This document shows, piece by piece, positions 8,620 through 16,896 of a stretch of 64,000 nucleotides of DNA; position 1 is the stretch's first letter; every line of letters begins with the position of its first letter. The translations under genes and the position numbers were made by a program. A model generated the notes under the pieces. It worked only from the letters and a program-made list of their open reading frames with translations, was not told the origin of the DNA and did not search any database. The stretch is from Bacteroidales bacterium UBA5382 (lineage in GTDB: Bacteria; Bacteroidota; Bacteroidia; Bacteroidales; Dysgonomonadaceae). The stretch covers positions 1 through 64,000 of the forward strand of contig DHOU01000021.1 in NCBI GenBank assembly GCA_002409745.1, read 5' to 3'.

Positions 8620-9951
8620 TCAGGTGATCGGGAGTCCCATTCCTGTAATTTTTCGATATAAATCCAATGCATAGACATCCGTCATGCCCGACACATAGTC
8701 GAGGACGGATTGCACTTTGCCGTACAAATCCGGAGCATCGGTTTCGTATTGTTTCGGAATGCGTTCCAACAAAAGCCTCGAGTATGCGTGCGAGGGGTTG
8801 AGGATAGCGTCGGTAAATATTTCGAGCAGGAAACCGATAATGCGGTATCCGGCAATTTCCACGTCGAGCACATCCCGCGAGCGGTAAATGTGCTTGACGG
8901 CAAAGTCGGAACACGTGTTGTAGGCGATGCGCGTTTTTTCCGACAATCGCTTGATGAGTGTTCCCCGGAACGTTCCCGCCAAAATGGCTTCTTCTTCACG
9001 GAGGAAAATTTGGGCGCATTCGTCCACCAACATCCCGATCACACTCGCCCGCAGATAAGCGATTTGTTCATTGATGTCGCTCACCAAGGAAAGGTTTTTC
9101 GTGCGGCGGTCGCGTCGTTCTCCGTCGAAAAAGCCCAACAGCAACTCGATGGCTTTATCGGTCGTAATCAAATGCAGTTTGTGCGCATCTTCTATGTCCA
9201 TCACCTGATAACAGATATCGTCGGCGGCCTCCACTAAATAAACGAGCGGATGGCGGGCGAACCGGCGGGGATTTTCGTTCAGGAGGGGAATGCCCAACTC
9301 GTGCGCAATGAGGCTATAATCGGTTTCTTCGGAAGCGAAAAAGCCGAACTTGTTCTTTCCCCCGCTTAGTTCCGACGAATAGGGATATTTGACGATCGAA
9401 GCGAGCGTGGAGTAGGTCATGACGAAGCCGCCTTCGCGTCGTCCGCGGAAACGGTGCATCAGCAGGCGCAAGGCATTGGCGTTGCCTTCGAAGCAGGTGA
9501 AGTCCGACCACCGGGCGCCGCTTTCTTTTATATCCTGCTCCAGGACTTTTCCCTTGCCTTCGGAGAAAAAAGTGGAGATGGCGGTTTCGCCGGAGTGTCC
9601 GAAGGGCGGGTTACCCATGTCGTGCGCGAGACAAGCGGCCGACACAATCGCGCCTATTTCACTGACGTGCGCTTTCGATGCCGGATGCCTGCGCCGGAGT
9701 TCGCGCCCCACACTTTCGCCTAACGAACGCCCCACGCTCGATACTTCGAGGGTATGGGTCAGCCGGTTATGTACAAATACGCTTCCGGGAAGAGGAAAAA
9801 CCTGTGTTTTGTTCTGCATGCGCCGGAAAGGCGACGAAAAAATCAGCCGGTCGTAATCCCGTTGGTATTCGGTGCGCTCCTGTTTTTGAGCGCCCTGGTA
9901 TTTTTCCAACCCGAGTCGTTGCGTGGAAAGTAACTGTTCCCAATTCATCAT
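8620..9951 (-). CDS. dgt: Deoxyguanosinetriphosphate triphosphohydrolase-like protein (dGTPase)
   Basis: This is an HD-domain enzyme that hydrolyses dNTPs, classically dGTP, to the nucleoside and triphosphate and so controls nucleotide pools. The conserved opening FSSPFRRMQNKTQVFPL and HNRLTHTLEVSSVGR are followed by the HD metal site AACLAHDMGNPPFGHSGE near residue 110. LVEAADDICYQVMDIEDA gives the later metal ligand. Length (about 443 residues) is normal. A TTG at 9978 lies inside the promoter element TATCTTTG (9983-9976), so translation must start at one of the two adjacent ATG codons (9951 or 9948). A long 21-bp-phased repeat field lies immediately upstream of the promoter. Confidence 0.93.
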   Translation of the reverse strand: MMNWEQLLSTQRLGLEKYQGAQKQERTEYQRDYDRLIFSSPFRRMQNKTQVFPLPGSVFVHNRLTHTLEVSSVGRSLGESVGRELRRRHPASKAHVSEIGAIVSAACLAHDMGNPPFGHSGETAISTFFSEGKGKVLEQDIKESGARWSDFTCFEGNANALRLLMHRFRGRREGGFVMTYSTLASIVKYPYSSELSGGKNKFGFFASEETDYSLIAHELGIPLLNENPRRFARHPLVYLVEAADDICYQVMDIEDAHKLHLITTDKAIELLLGFFDGERRDRRTKNLSLVSDINEQIAYLRASVIGMLVDECAQIFLREEEAILAGTFRGTLIKRLSEKTRIAYNTCSDFAVKHIYRSRDVLDVEIAGYRIIGFLLEIFTDAILNPSHAYSRLLLERIPKQYETDAPDLYGKVQSVLDYVSGMTDVYALDLYRKITGMGLPIT

Positions 9952-9975
9952 TTCATTTATTGTTTTCGCGATATG

Positions 9976-9983
9976 CAAAGATA
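9976..9983 (-). promoter_or_regulatory. -7 promoter element of dgt
   Basis: TATCTTTG on the reverse strand, 25 bases before the ATG at 9951, matches TAnnTTTG. It lies about 57 bases downstream, in the direction of transcription, of the nearest unit of the phased repeat field. Confidence 0.6.
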
Positions 9984-10039
9984 ATGTCTGCGGACCGATT
10001 TTCCTCCATCTTCTTCCATCTTCTTCATCCCGTGGCGTT

Positions 10040-10553
10040 GGAAGTCCTACGGAAAACGCATCGGGTGCGGAAAATGCCCTTACGGATGATGCGAACGCCC
10101 CGCAGCGTCTGGAAAAGAGGTCACCGGCTTATGCCGTGGGCTTATAGCGTAATGCGGAACGCCCAAAGAGCGTGGAAAATGACTTGCCGGCTGATGCGGA
10201 ACGATGAGTGGGTGCGGAAGTCCTGTTGTCGGCTATGGAAATGGATGGGATGGGTGCGGAAACAGTCCCGCCGAGTCCGGAAATTCGATCGTCGAGTCCG
10301 GAAATCCGCTTGTCGGGAGTGGAAATGGGTGCGGAGGATGCGGAAATTCGTTTTCAGGGTGCGGAAAACTCTTTGATGCGCTCGGAAAACCACTTGTCAA
10401 AGGCGGAAAGCCGTTGGTCGAGAGCGGAAAGCCGTTGGTCGTGAAAGGAATGCTTTTGGTTGCGCTCGGAATGCTCTTGGGAGGAGGCGGAAATCGACTT
10501 GTCTCCGGTGGAAATCGATCAAACAACTCAAAAAAATTCTCATCGGAGTGGAA
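10040..10553. repeat. Degenerate 21-bp-phased GGAA/TTTCC repeat field
   Basis: Fifteen consecutive GGAA cores lie at exactly 21-base intervals: 10216, 10237, 10258, 10279, 10300 and so on to 10510. Looser units extend to 10040 on one side (spacings 11, 18, 42, 45, 18, 24, 18) and to 10550 on the other. The 16-17 bases between cores vary widely, although two neighbouring units share GGAAAGCCGTTGGTCG (10405, 10426). Because 21 bases is seven codons, both strands translate into false heptad-like peptides. I do not regard these as genes, since no frame has a plausible start signal or known family. The field fills the gap between dgt and the next gene. A sister field is at 49711-49955. Confidence 0.85.
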
Positions 10554-10674
10554 AAAAGCCTTTTAACAAGTTTAAAATAGTTCAATAAATAAGCCCATAA
10601 CCTCCTCGTAATCATAAATAGGGCTAAACATACCCGGGCACGGCTAAATTAGTTAAAAATGAGGATTTTTTTAT

Positions 10675-10706
10675 TTTGTAGATAAAAAAAGAGTTTCGTA
10701 ACTTTC
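10675..10706 (+). promoter_or_regulatory. Probable promoter of the 10744 gene
   Basis: TTTG at 10675-10678 and TAACTTTC at 10699-10706 (one mismatch to TAnnTTTG) have about 20 bases between them, close to the Bacteroidetes -33/-7 arrangement, and lie 38 bases upstream of the ATG. Confidence 0.45.
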
Positions 10707-10743
10707 GGTCGCAAATCAATTCATAAATAAAATATCTAAAGAA

Positions 10744-11409
10744 ATGAGAATAGTTGATCGAAATTTTTTAAACATGATTGGTGTGGCTCGTCGCACTTTA
10801 CACAACCACCAATCCGAATGGGAAAAGAACGTACGCATGACGCAAGAAGTGACCAACCTCGATACGACCGCCGAACGGGCAGATACGCTTTCAACCGAAG
10901 TCACCACGGATATAACCGGATCGACCACCGACAAGATTAACGCCCGCCAGAAGGTTATCGCGGAGATCGTCAAGCTGGTCAAACCCGCCAGCGTGATCGG
11001 CCTCGATACTAATGATATGCTCCTTCACCGTCAGTTGAGTGTAAGCAAGGGGATGATGAATAAAATGAAATACGGCGACTTGGCCGACTTGTTGGACAAT
11101 CTCTATGCTTTATTGGTGAAGTATCAGGAAAAGCTCGTCGATTATGACATAACCCTTGAAAATGTGACTGCTGCGAAAACCTTTATCGATGCGTACAAGG
11201 CCACGCTACCCGAACCGCGTGAACTGGTCGTAGAACGGAAAACGACCAAAGAAGCGCTCTCCGAGTGCCTCGCCGACTTGCGCGGAATCGTTTACATCCT
11301 CGATAACCTGATGAAACGCTATGACGGGACGCCTTTTTATTCCGAATACAAAAACGCCCGCATCATCGTCGATCTCGGGACACATAAAAAGAAAGAAGAC
11401 AAGAAATAG
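10744..11409 (+). CDS. Conserved-looking helical protein of unknown function
   Basis: I do not recognise the family. The 221-residue product is predicted to be mostly alpha-helical and soluble, with no signal peptide, membrane segment or cysteine-rich motif. It has many charged residues and ends in a lysine-rich tail (HKKKEDKK). Segments such as NQ-like HNHQSEWEKNVRM near residue 20 and LVKYQEKLVDYDITLENV near residue 120 look like long amphipathic helices. It is a single-gene transcript with its own probable promoter and a strong terminator at 11431-11470. Real-gene status is supported by codon usage and flanking signals; the function is unknown. Confidence 0.7.
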   Translation: MRIVDRNFLNMIGVARRTLHNHQSEWEKNVRMTQEVTNLDTTAERADTLSTEVTTDITGSTTDKINARQKVIAEIVKLVKPASVIGLDTNDMLLHRQLSVSKGMMNKMKYGDLADLLDNLYALLVKYQEKLVDYDITLENVTAAKTFIDAYKATLPEPRELVVERKTTKEALSECLADLRGIVYILDNLMKRYDGTPFYSEYKNARIIVDLGTHKKKEDKK

Positions 11410-11430
11410 AAATAATTAGCATATCCCATA

Positions 11431-11470
11431 AGCGGGGATGCCGTTTGAAGCCGGTGTCCTCGCTTTTTTT
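11431..11470 (+). terminator. Rho-independent terminator after the 10744 gene
   Basis: AGCGGGGATGCCG pairs imperfectly with CGGTGTCCTCGCT across an 8-base loop and is followed by a run of eight T residues. Confidence 0.8.
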
Positions 11471-11534
11471 TCCTTCCTCATCTGTCTATTCTAATAGATT
11501 CAAATTTCGCAAATCAGATAATTTAGTTGCATAC

Positions 11535-11607
11535 ATTCTAATTTTACATGCGAAAGTTGAGTGAATAGACAACGATAGTTCCTCAAAGAGGATAATTCTA
11601 ATTTTAC
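11535..11607 (+). repeat. Two 13-base direct repeats upstream of the ferredoxin gene
   Basis: ATTCTAATTTTAC occurs at 11535-11547 and again at 11595-11607, 60 bases apart, with the second copy ending four bases before the ferredoxin start codon. They may be binding sites for a regulator or part of promoter architecture. No TAnnTTTG element is evident here. Confidence 0.6.
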
Positions 11608-11611
11608 GAAA

Positions 11612-11833
11612 ATGTTTTGGAGAAAAAATAAGTATGTGGCGGACATTGAAGAAGATAAATGTGTGAATTGTGGCTTATGTGTCCGGATTTGTCCGCATAA
11701 CGCATTAGAAACAGCGGTTATTCAGGGCAAAAAAATGACCTTTATCAATCGTCCCGAAAACTGCATGGAATGTGCAAGATGTGTCAATATTTGTCCAACC
11801 GGGGCAATAAAACTGATAGATCGATATTGTTAA
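11612..11833 (+). CDS. Small 2[4Fe-4S] ferredoxin
   Basis: The 73-residue protein carries two classic iron-sulfur motifs, CVNCGLCVRICPHNAL near residue 16 and CMECARCVNICPTGAI near residue 51. It should bind two [4Fe-4S] clusters and carry electrons in the cytoplasm. A short basic N-terminus (MFWRKNK) precedes the first cluster site. The gene is the first of three closely spaced genes, followed after 19 bases by a membrane protein and then an ECF sigma factor. That arrangement suggests a redox-linked role in the regulon of the sigma factor (inference). The partner reductase is not in the window. Confidence 0.93.
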   Translation: MFWRKNKYVADIEEDKCVNCGLCVRICPHNALETAVIQGKKMTFINRPENCMECARCVNICPTGAIKLIDRYC

Positions 11834-11852
11834 ATAAGTAAATGAAATAAAG

Positions 11853-12182
11853 ATGAAAAGAAGAGAATCTTATTGGGGAAAGACGATAGCGGCAACGTTC
11901 ATCATAGCTGGCTTTAGCTTCGCCGTTATGCTATTGTGGAATTGGTTAATGCCGGCTGTTTTCGGATTACCGCCCGTGAATTTCTGGCAAGCATTGGGAC
12001 TGTTATTGCTTTCCCGGATATTTTTTGGAAGAAGAGTAGGAGTGATGAGAAATTCCGGCAATCCTATTCATCAACGATGGATGAGAATGACACCCGGCGA
12101 ACGAAAAGAGTTTATCGGAAAGTGGCGTTCCGGGCATGACCATAGATGGGGTTTTCCTTATGAAAACAAAACCGACGATTAG
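11853..12182 (+). CDS. Small membrane protein linked to an ECF sigma factor
   Basis: The 109-residue protein has one or two hydrophobic segments: about residues 11-33 (IAATFIIAGFSFAVMLLWN) and about 42-58 (FWQALGLLLLSRIFFG). A hydrophilic C-terminal tail rich in Arg, Lys and His follows. Small proteins with a WNWLMP and FWQALGLLLLS core commonly neighbour sigma factors in Bacteroidetes. A role as sensor or anti-sigma partner is possible, but no anti-sigma domain is visible. It may overlap the sigma factor gene, depending on which start that gene uses. Confidence 0.75.
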   Translation: MKRRESYWGKTIAATFIIAGFSFAVMLLWNWLMPAVFGLPPVNFWQALGLLLLSRIFFGRRVGVMRNSGNPIHQRWMRMTPGERKEFIGKWRSGHDHRWGFPYENKTDD

Positions 12183-12765
12183 CAAGGCGCCGCCCACACC
12201 AAGCCGTTGTAATGTAGGCGACTTATTCACAAAATACCAAAAACGGCTCAAATTATTCATGCGAGGACGAGGGGTAAACAAGTACGATGTCGAAGATATT
12301 TTGCAAGATGTTTTTTATCAGTTGGCCAAAACGGCCGATGATTCCATTGACTCCATTGAGCACATGTCGGCATGGCTCTACCGGGTTACTCGCAATAGAA
12401 TCGTCAACTATTATTCCAAAAAGCGTGAAACCGGATTGCCCTTTTATACGGATAATGAAGAAAATGATAAAATAGCATCCGACTTTTCGGATATCTTATT
12501 CGATGGTGAGGAAGAAGCCAACCCTTCGCCCGAAACGCAGTACTTACGCTCCCTCGTGTGGGTTGAATTGGAAAATGCGCTTTCCGAATTACCTGCGGAA
12601 CAACGGCAAGTATTTATATTGACGGAACTGGAAGGCATTCCGGTTAAGGAAATATCGAAGAATACAGGAGTACCCGTCAATACCTTATTATCCCGCAAGC
12701 ATTATGCCGTGGTTCATCTCAGAAAACGGCTCCATGAATTGTATAACGATCTAATGAAGGATTAA
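12160..12765 (+). CDS. ECF-type RNA polymerase sigma factor
   Basis: This sigma-70-family factor of the extracytoplasmic-function group directs RNA polymerase to a dedicated promoter set. Region 2 is visible as YDVEDILQDVFYQLAK and MSAWLYRVTRNRIVNYY. Region 4 is LPAEQRQVFILTELEGIPVKEISK followed by the helix-turn-helix GVPVNTLLSRKHYAVVHLRKRL. There are two start choices: ATG 12160 (about 201 residues) or ATG 12136 (209 residues, overlapping the previous gene by 47 bases). I prefer 12160 because the eight extra residues are not family-like. No convincing anti-sigma gene follows, which leaves the membrane protein upstream as the candidate partner. Confidence 0.9.
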   Translation: MKTKPTISKAPPTPSRCNVGDLFTKYQKRLKLFMRGRGVNKYDVEDILQDVFYQLAKTADDSIDSIEHMSAWLYRVTRNRIVNYYSKKRETGLPFYTDNEENDKIASDFSDILFDGEEEANPSPETQYLRSLVWVELENALSELPAEQRQVFILTELEGIPVKEISKNTGVPVNTLLSRKHYAVVHLRKRLHELYNDLMKD

Positions 12766-12877
12766 AAGCGGGGACAAGACGGCTTCCCATCCACTCTCCA
12801 TCGTTCATCCTTCATCGCTCCTCCTTCATTTTTTATTTTTTAATCCCGAACATAGCGGATTTTTCTATAAATAGGAT

Positions 12878-12885
12878 TAAATTTG
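12878..12885 (+). promoter_or_regulatory. -7 promoter element of the purF-type gene
   Basis: TAAATTTG matches TAnnTTTG and lies 17 bases before the ATG at 12903. The 90 bases before it contain short-word repeats of the CCATC/TTCATC type (12787-12830). Confidence 0.6.
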
Positions 12886-12902
12886 CACCTTAATTACAGA
12901 AG

Positions 12903-14831
12903 ATGACAGATAACATTAAGCATGAATGCGGTATCGCGTTGATCCGCTTACTAAAACCCCTCGATTATTATTTCCGCAAATACGGTACGTGGCAATACGG
13001 ACTCAATAAACTGTATTTATTGATGGAGAAACAACATAACCGCGGACAGGAAGGCGCCGGACTGGCGGCCGTAAAATTAAACGCGGCGCCCGGCAACGAA
13101 TTTATCTTCCGTGAAAGGGCCGAAGGGTCGGGGGCTATCTCCGAAATCTTCGAAGCGGTGCATGATGCCTTCAAGCCTTATTCTGCCGAACAACTCCATG
13201 ACCCGGACTTTGCGGAGAAGTCCGTTCCTTTCGCCGCCGAATTGCTGCTCGGGCACTTGCGCTACAGTACTACCGGCAAGCGGGGATTGAAATACGTCCA
13301 TCCGTTATTGAGGCGCAACAACTGGGCCTCGCGCAGCCTGGCGCTTGCCGGAAACTTCAATATGACCAATGTCGATGAAATGTTCGAACAACTGGTGCGC
13401 GAAGGGCAGCATCCCCGCGATTTCGCCGATACGTTTGTCATGTTGGAATCGTTAGGGCATTACCTCGATCGTGAGGTGCAATATCAATACGATCATCTCG
13501 AGCAAACCGATATGGACGGGCACGAAAAGAGCCTGCTCATCGAAGACCGCCTTGATATTCCTTTCCTGCTTCGGCGTGCCGCCAAAGGCTGGGACGGAGG
13601 TTATGCGCTGTGCGGAATTATTGGTTCCGGCGACGCTTTCACAATGCGTGACCCGTGGGGTATCCGTTCGGCTTTTTATTATGCCGACGACGAAATTGCC
13701 GTGGTGGCTTCCGAACGGCCCGTCATCCAAACCGCTTTCAATTTGAAGAAGGACGATGTCCATGAGTTGGAACCGGGTCAGGCGCTTATCGTAAAGAAAA
13801 ACGGCACCGTCTCTACCGCCCAAATCCTCGAAAAGAAGCCCAAGATCACTCCCTGTTCGTTCGAGCGCATTTATTTTTCCCGAGGGTCGGACGAAGATAT
13901 TTATACCGAACGCAAAAAACTCGGCGAGTTGCTGGTGCCTAAAATCCTCGGCGCCATCGACGGTGATCTCGACAACACCGTCTTCTCGTTTATCCCCAAC
14001 ACGGCCGAAGTCGCTTATTTCGGCATGTTGGAAGGTCTCGAAAGCCATTTCAATCGCCAAAAGGCGGCGCTTCTTTTTGAAAAAGGAAATCAGTTGAATC
14101 AAGAAGAAATAGAGCGAATCCTGTCGAAAAGGGTGCGCTCGGAGAAGGTGGCCATCAAAGATATCAAGCTGCGCACGTTCATCGCCGAAGGTAATTCGCG
14201 CAACGATCTGGCGGCGCACGTGTACGATGTAACGTACGGCTCGCTCCGCCCTAAAAAAGACAATCTGGTCATCATCGACGATAGCATTGTCAGGGGAACG
14301 ACTTTGAAGCAAAGCATCATCAAAATTCTTTCCCGCCTCGAACCCAAAAAGATCATCGTCGTCTCTTCGTCGCCTCAAATACGCTACCCCGACTGTTACG
14401 GCATCGACATGTCGCGCATGAGTGAGTTTATCGCTTTCAGGGCAGCCATTGCCTTGTTGCAGGAACGGGGCCAGCAGCAGGTTATCAATCGGGTTTATGA
14501 GAAGTCGATTGCGCAGCGCCACAAGAAGAAAGAAGAGATTGTCAACTATGTAAAAGAAATTTACGCCCCGTTTACCGACGAAGAAATCTCCGACAAGATT
14601 GCGCAGATGCTGACGACGGAGGATATCGGGACGGAGGTGAAAATAGTGTACCAAAGCATCGGCGACTTGCACCGGGCGTGTCCGAATAACAACGGCGATT
14701 GGTATTTCTCAGGCAATTACCCTACACCCGGCGGAAACCGGTTGGTAAATAATGCTTTCATCAATTTTATTGAAAATAGCGAGAGCGGTTCGTTTCAATA
14801 TACGCTCAACTTCTTAAAAAGCGGCCGATGA
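12903..14831 (+). CDS. Amidophosphoribosyltransferase-type enzyme (PurF family)
   Basis: PurF joins glutamine-derived ammonia to PRPP to make phosphoribosylamine, the first step of purine synthesis. The product has an N-terminal class-II glutamine amidotransferase domain. Its presumed nucleophile is Cys9 (context HECGIALI), which would need removal of an eight-residue leader. HNRGQEGAGLA and LLGHLRYSTTGKRG follow. The phosphoribosyltransferase domain carries NLVIIDDSIVRGTT near residue 460. At 642 residues it is longer than E. coli PurF (505) and has a C-terminal extension. Bacteroidales genomes may hold a second PurF, so I leave the symbol blank. phoH is translationally coupled, with a four-base overlap. 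Confidence 0.9.
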   Translation: MTDNIKHECGIALIRLLKPLDYYFRKYGTWQYGLNKLYLLMEKQHNRGQEGAGLAAVKLNAAPGNEFIFRERAEGSGAISEIFEAVHDAFKPYSAEQLHDPDFAEKSVPFAAELLLGHLRYSTTGKRGLKYVHPLLRRNNWASRSLALAGNFNMTNVDEMFEQLVREGQHPRDFADTFVMLESLGHYLDREVQYQYDHLEQTDMDGHEKSLLIEDRLDIPFLLRRAAKGWDGGYALCGIIGSGDAFTMRDPWGIRSAFYYADDEIAVVASERPVIQTAFNLKKDDVHELEPGQALIVKKNGTVSTAQILEKKPKITPCSFERIYFSRGSDEDIYTERKKLGELLVPKILGAIDGDLDNTVFSFIPNTAEVAYFGMLEGLESHFNRQKAALLFEKGNQLNQEEIERILSKRVRSEKVAIKDIKLRTFIAEGNSRNDLAAHVYDVTYGSLRPKKDNLVIIDDSIVRGTTLKQSIIKILSRLEPKKIIVVSSSPQIRYPDCYGIDMSRMSEFIAFRAAIALLQERGQQQVINRVYEKSIAQRHKKKEEIVNYVKEIYAPFTDEEISDKIAQMLTTEDIGTEVKIVYQSIGDLHRACPNNNGDWYFSGNYPTPGGNRLVNNAFINFIENSESGSFQYTLNFLKSGR

Positions 14832-15775
14832 TTGAACGGGTGATTATTCTCGAAAATGTGGATCCGGTTGTTTTTTATGGTGTGAATAACAACAATATCC
14901 AACTTCTGAAAACGTTGTTTCCGAAGTTGCGCATTGTTGCACGCGGTCATGTGATGAAGATCATCGGTGATGAAGAGGAACTGGACAACTTCGAAAAGAC
15001 CATCCGCGAGTTGGAGCAATTCAGTATCGAAATGAATGTCCTGACCGAAGAGCATATTCTGGAGCTCGTAAAAGGGAAAGCGCCGGCGATTGCGGTCGTG
15101 AATAATCTCATCATTCACGGATTGAACGGAAAACCCATCCTTGCCCGCACGGCAAACCAAAAGAAACTGGTCGAGGCGTTCGACGAAAACGATCTGGTAT
15201 TTGCCATCGGGCCGGCGGGGTCGGGAAAGACTTATACCGCCATCGCTTTGGCCGTACGGGCGTTGAAAAATAAACAGGTACGGAAAATCATTCTAAGCCG
15301 TCCCGCGGTCGAAGCCGGCGAAAAGCTGGGCTTCCTTCCGGGTGATATGAAGGATAAAATCGATCCGTATCTCCAGCCGTTGTATGACGCTCTCGAAGAT
15401 ATGATACCACCGCTAAAGCTGAAAGAATATATCGAGAACAAAGTCATACAGATTGCCCCGTTGGCCTTTATGCGGGGGCGGACGTTGAATGATGCGGTAA
15501 TCATCCTCGACGAAGCTCAGAATACCACCAAACCGCAGATAAAAATGTTCCTTACCCGCCTCGGAATGAGTGCGAAAATGATTGTTACCGGCGATATTAC
15601 GCAAATCGATCTGCCCCGTTCGCAACAGTCGGGATTGATCCATGCCATGCGGGTGCTCAAAAAGATCAAGGGCATCGGCGTCATCGAGTTCGGCAAAAAG
15701 GATATCGTTCGGCATAAATTGGTGCAACGTATTGTCGAGGCGTATGAGAAAGATGAGCAAGGAGAAGAGGTATGA
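14828..15775 (+). CDS. phoH: PhoH-family ATPase
   Basis: This is a cytoplasmic P-loop ATPase of the PhoH group, linked in other bacteria to RNA metabolism and ribosome-related stress; its exact role is not settled. The 315-residue protein has an N-terminal KH-like segment. Walker A is GPAGSGKTYTAI near residue 130, and Walker B is DAVIILDEAQNTTKPQIKMF near residue 220, with TGDITQIDLP after it. The ATG overlaps the stop of the purF-type gene (14828-14831). The spacer to purC is filled with GAGGTATGA-like short repeats. Confidence 0.94.
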   Translation: MIERVIILENVDPVVFYGVNNNNIQLLKTLFPKLRIVARGHVMKIIGDEEELDNFEKTIRELEQFSIEMNVLTEEHILELVKGKAPAIAVVNNLIIHGLNGKPILARTANQKKLVEAFDENDLVFAIGPAGSGKTYTAIALAVRALKNKQVRKIILSRPAVEAGEKLGFLPGDMKDKIDPYLQPLYDALEDMIPPLKLKEYIENKVIQIAPLAFMRGRTLNDAVIILDEAQNTTKPQIKMFLTRLGMSAKMIVTGDITQIDLPRSQQSGLIHAMRVLKKIKGIGVIEFGKKDIVRHKLVQRIVEAYEKDEQGEEV

Positions 15776-15845
15776 GGTATGAGGTATGAAGTATGTGGTA
15801 TGAAGTAAGAAGTAAGAAGTAAGAAGTAAGAGGTATGAAAGTGAC
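15770..15845. repeat. Short-word tandem repeats between phoH and purC
   Basis: Seven-base words GAGGTAT and GAAGTA(A/T) are repeated about ten times (for example AGAAGTAAGAAGTAAG), covering the last codons of phoH and the intergenic gap, followed by ACTGTAGACTGTAGAC. The repeats are degenerate and probably non-coding. Confidence 0.75.
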
Positions 15846-15933
15846 TGTAGACTGTAGACCGGCGACTGTCTCTGTGAAACTCTGAGACTCCTTTGTGCAA
15901 TTTTATGTAACAACAAAATAAATAAATAACATT

Positions 15934-16887
15934 ATGAGCAATACATTAACAAAAACCCATTATCAGTTTCCCGGACAAACCGCAGTATATCACGGCAAAG
16001 TACGCGACGTTTACAGTATTGGCAACGACACGTTAGTGATGATTGCTACCGACCGGATTTCGGCTTTCGATGTTATCCTTCCTCAGGGTATTCCCTACAA
16101 AGGACAGGTGTTGAACCAAATCGCTTCGAAGTTCCTCGACGCTACGGCCGATATTGTTCCTAATTGGAAAACGGCTTCACCCGACCCGATGGTTACGGTG
16201 GGAGTGAAATGCCAACCCTATAAAGTGGAAATGGTGATCCGAGGCTACATTACCGGCAGTGCATGGCGCGACTATAAGAAGGGCGCCCGCTCGATTTGCG
16301 GACTTGCCTTGCCCGAAGGATTGAAAGAGAATCAGAAGTTCGGCTCGCCCATCATTACGCCCACGACAAAAGCCGAGCATGGGCATGATGAGAATATTTC
16401 GAAAGAAGAAATCGTTGCGCAAGGCCTTGTCAGCCGCGAAGAGTACGAGCAATTGGAACAGTACACCTATGCATTATTCCAACGAGGAACCGAAATCGCC
16501 GCCGAAAAAGGATTGATATTGGTCGATACCAAATATGAGTTCGGTAAAAAAGACGGAAAGATTTATCTGATCGATGAAATTCATACGCCCGATTCGTCCC
16601 GTTACTTTTACAGCGAGGGTTATCGGGAGCGTTTTGAAAAAGGCGAGCCGCAGAAGCAACTCTCCAAAGAGTTTGTGCGCCAATGGTTAATCGAAAACGG
16701 ATTCCAAGGGCAGGCCGGGCAGCAAGTGCCGGAGATGACCGAAGCTTATTGCAAGAGCGTTTCCGAACGGTACATCGAATTATACGAAATCATCACGGGT
16801 GAAAAATTCGTACGGGCCGATGCCAATGCCTTGACGCAGCGTATCGAAAAGAACATCGTCGGCTATTTGCAACAAAACATCCGTTAA
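15934..16887 (+). CDS. purC: Phosphoribosylaminoimidazole-succinocarboxamide synthase (SAICAR synthetase)
   Basis: PurC condenses CAIR with aspartate in an ATP-dependent step of purine synthesis. The 317-residue product belongs to the longer form of the family (E. coli has 237). It shows [20 protein letters not shown] near the N-terminus, the substrate loop [17 protein letters not shown] near residue 103, and [14 protein letters not shown] near residue 211. It sits in a forward run with the purF-type gene and phoH upstream and a methyltransferase nine bases downstream. Confidence 0.96.
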   Translation: MSNTLTKTHYQFPGQTAVYHGKVRDVYSIGNDTLVMIATDRISAFDVILPQGIPYKGQVLNQIASKFLDATADIVPNWKTASPDPMVTVGVKCQPYKVEMVIRGYITGSAWRDYKKGARSICGLALPEGLKENQKFGSPIITPTTKAEHGHDENISKEEIVAQGLVSREEYEQLEQYTYALFQRGTEIAAEKGLILVDTKYEFGKKDGKIYLIDEIHTPDSSRYFYSEGYRERFEKGEPQKQLSKEFVRQWLIENGFQGQAGQQVPEMTEAYCKSVSERYIELYEIITGEKFVRADANALTQRIEKNIVGYLQQNIR

Positions 16888-16896
16888 GCGTTTATC

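Noticed and set aside
10204..10566. Heptad-repeat protein on the forward strand (and a mirror one on the reverse strand, 10233-10526)
   Set aside because: The heptads follow automatically from the 21-base DNA period; all six frames are repetitive, none has a promoter or plausible start context, and composition is unlike any neighbouring protein.
13452..14672. 406-residue frame opposite the purF-type gene
   Set aside because: No recognisable domain, entirely inside a well-supported gene on the other strand.
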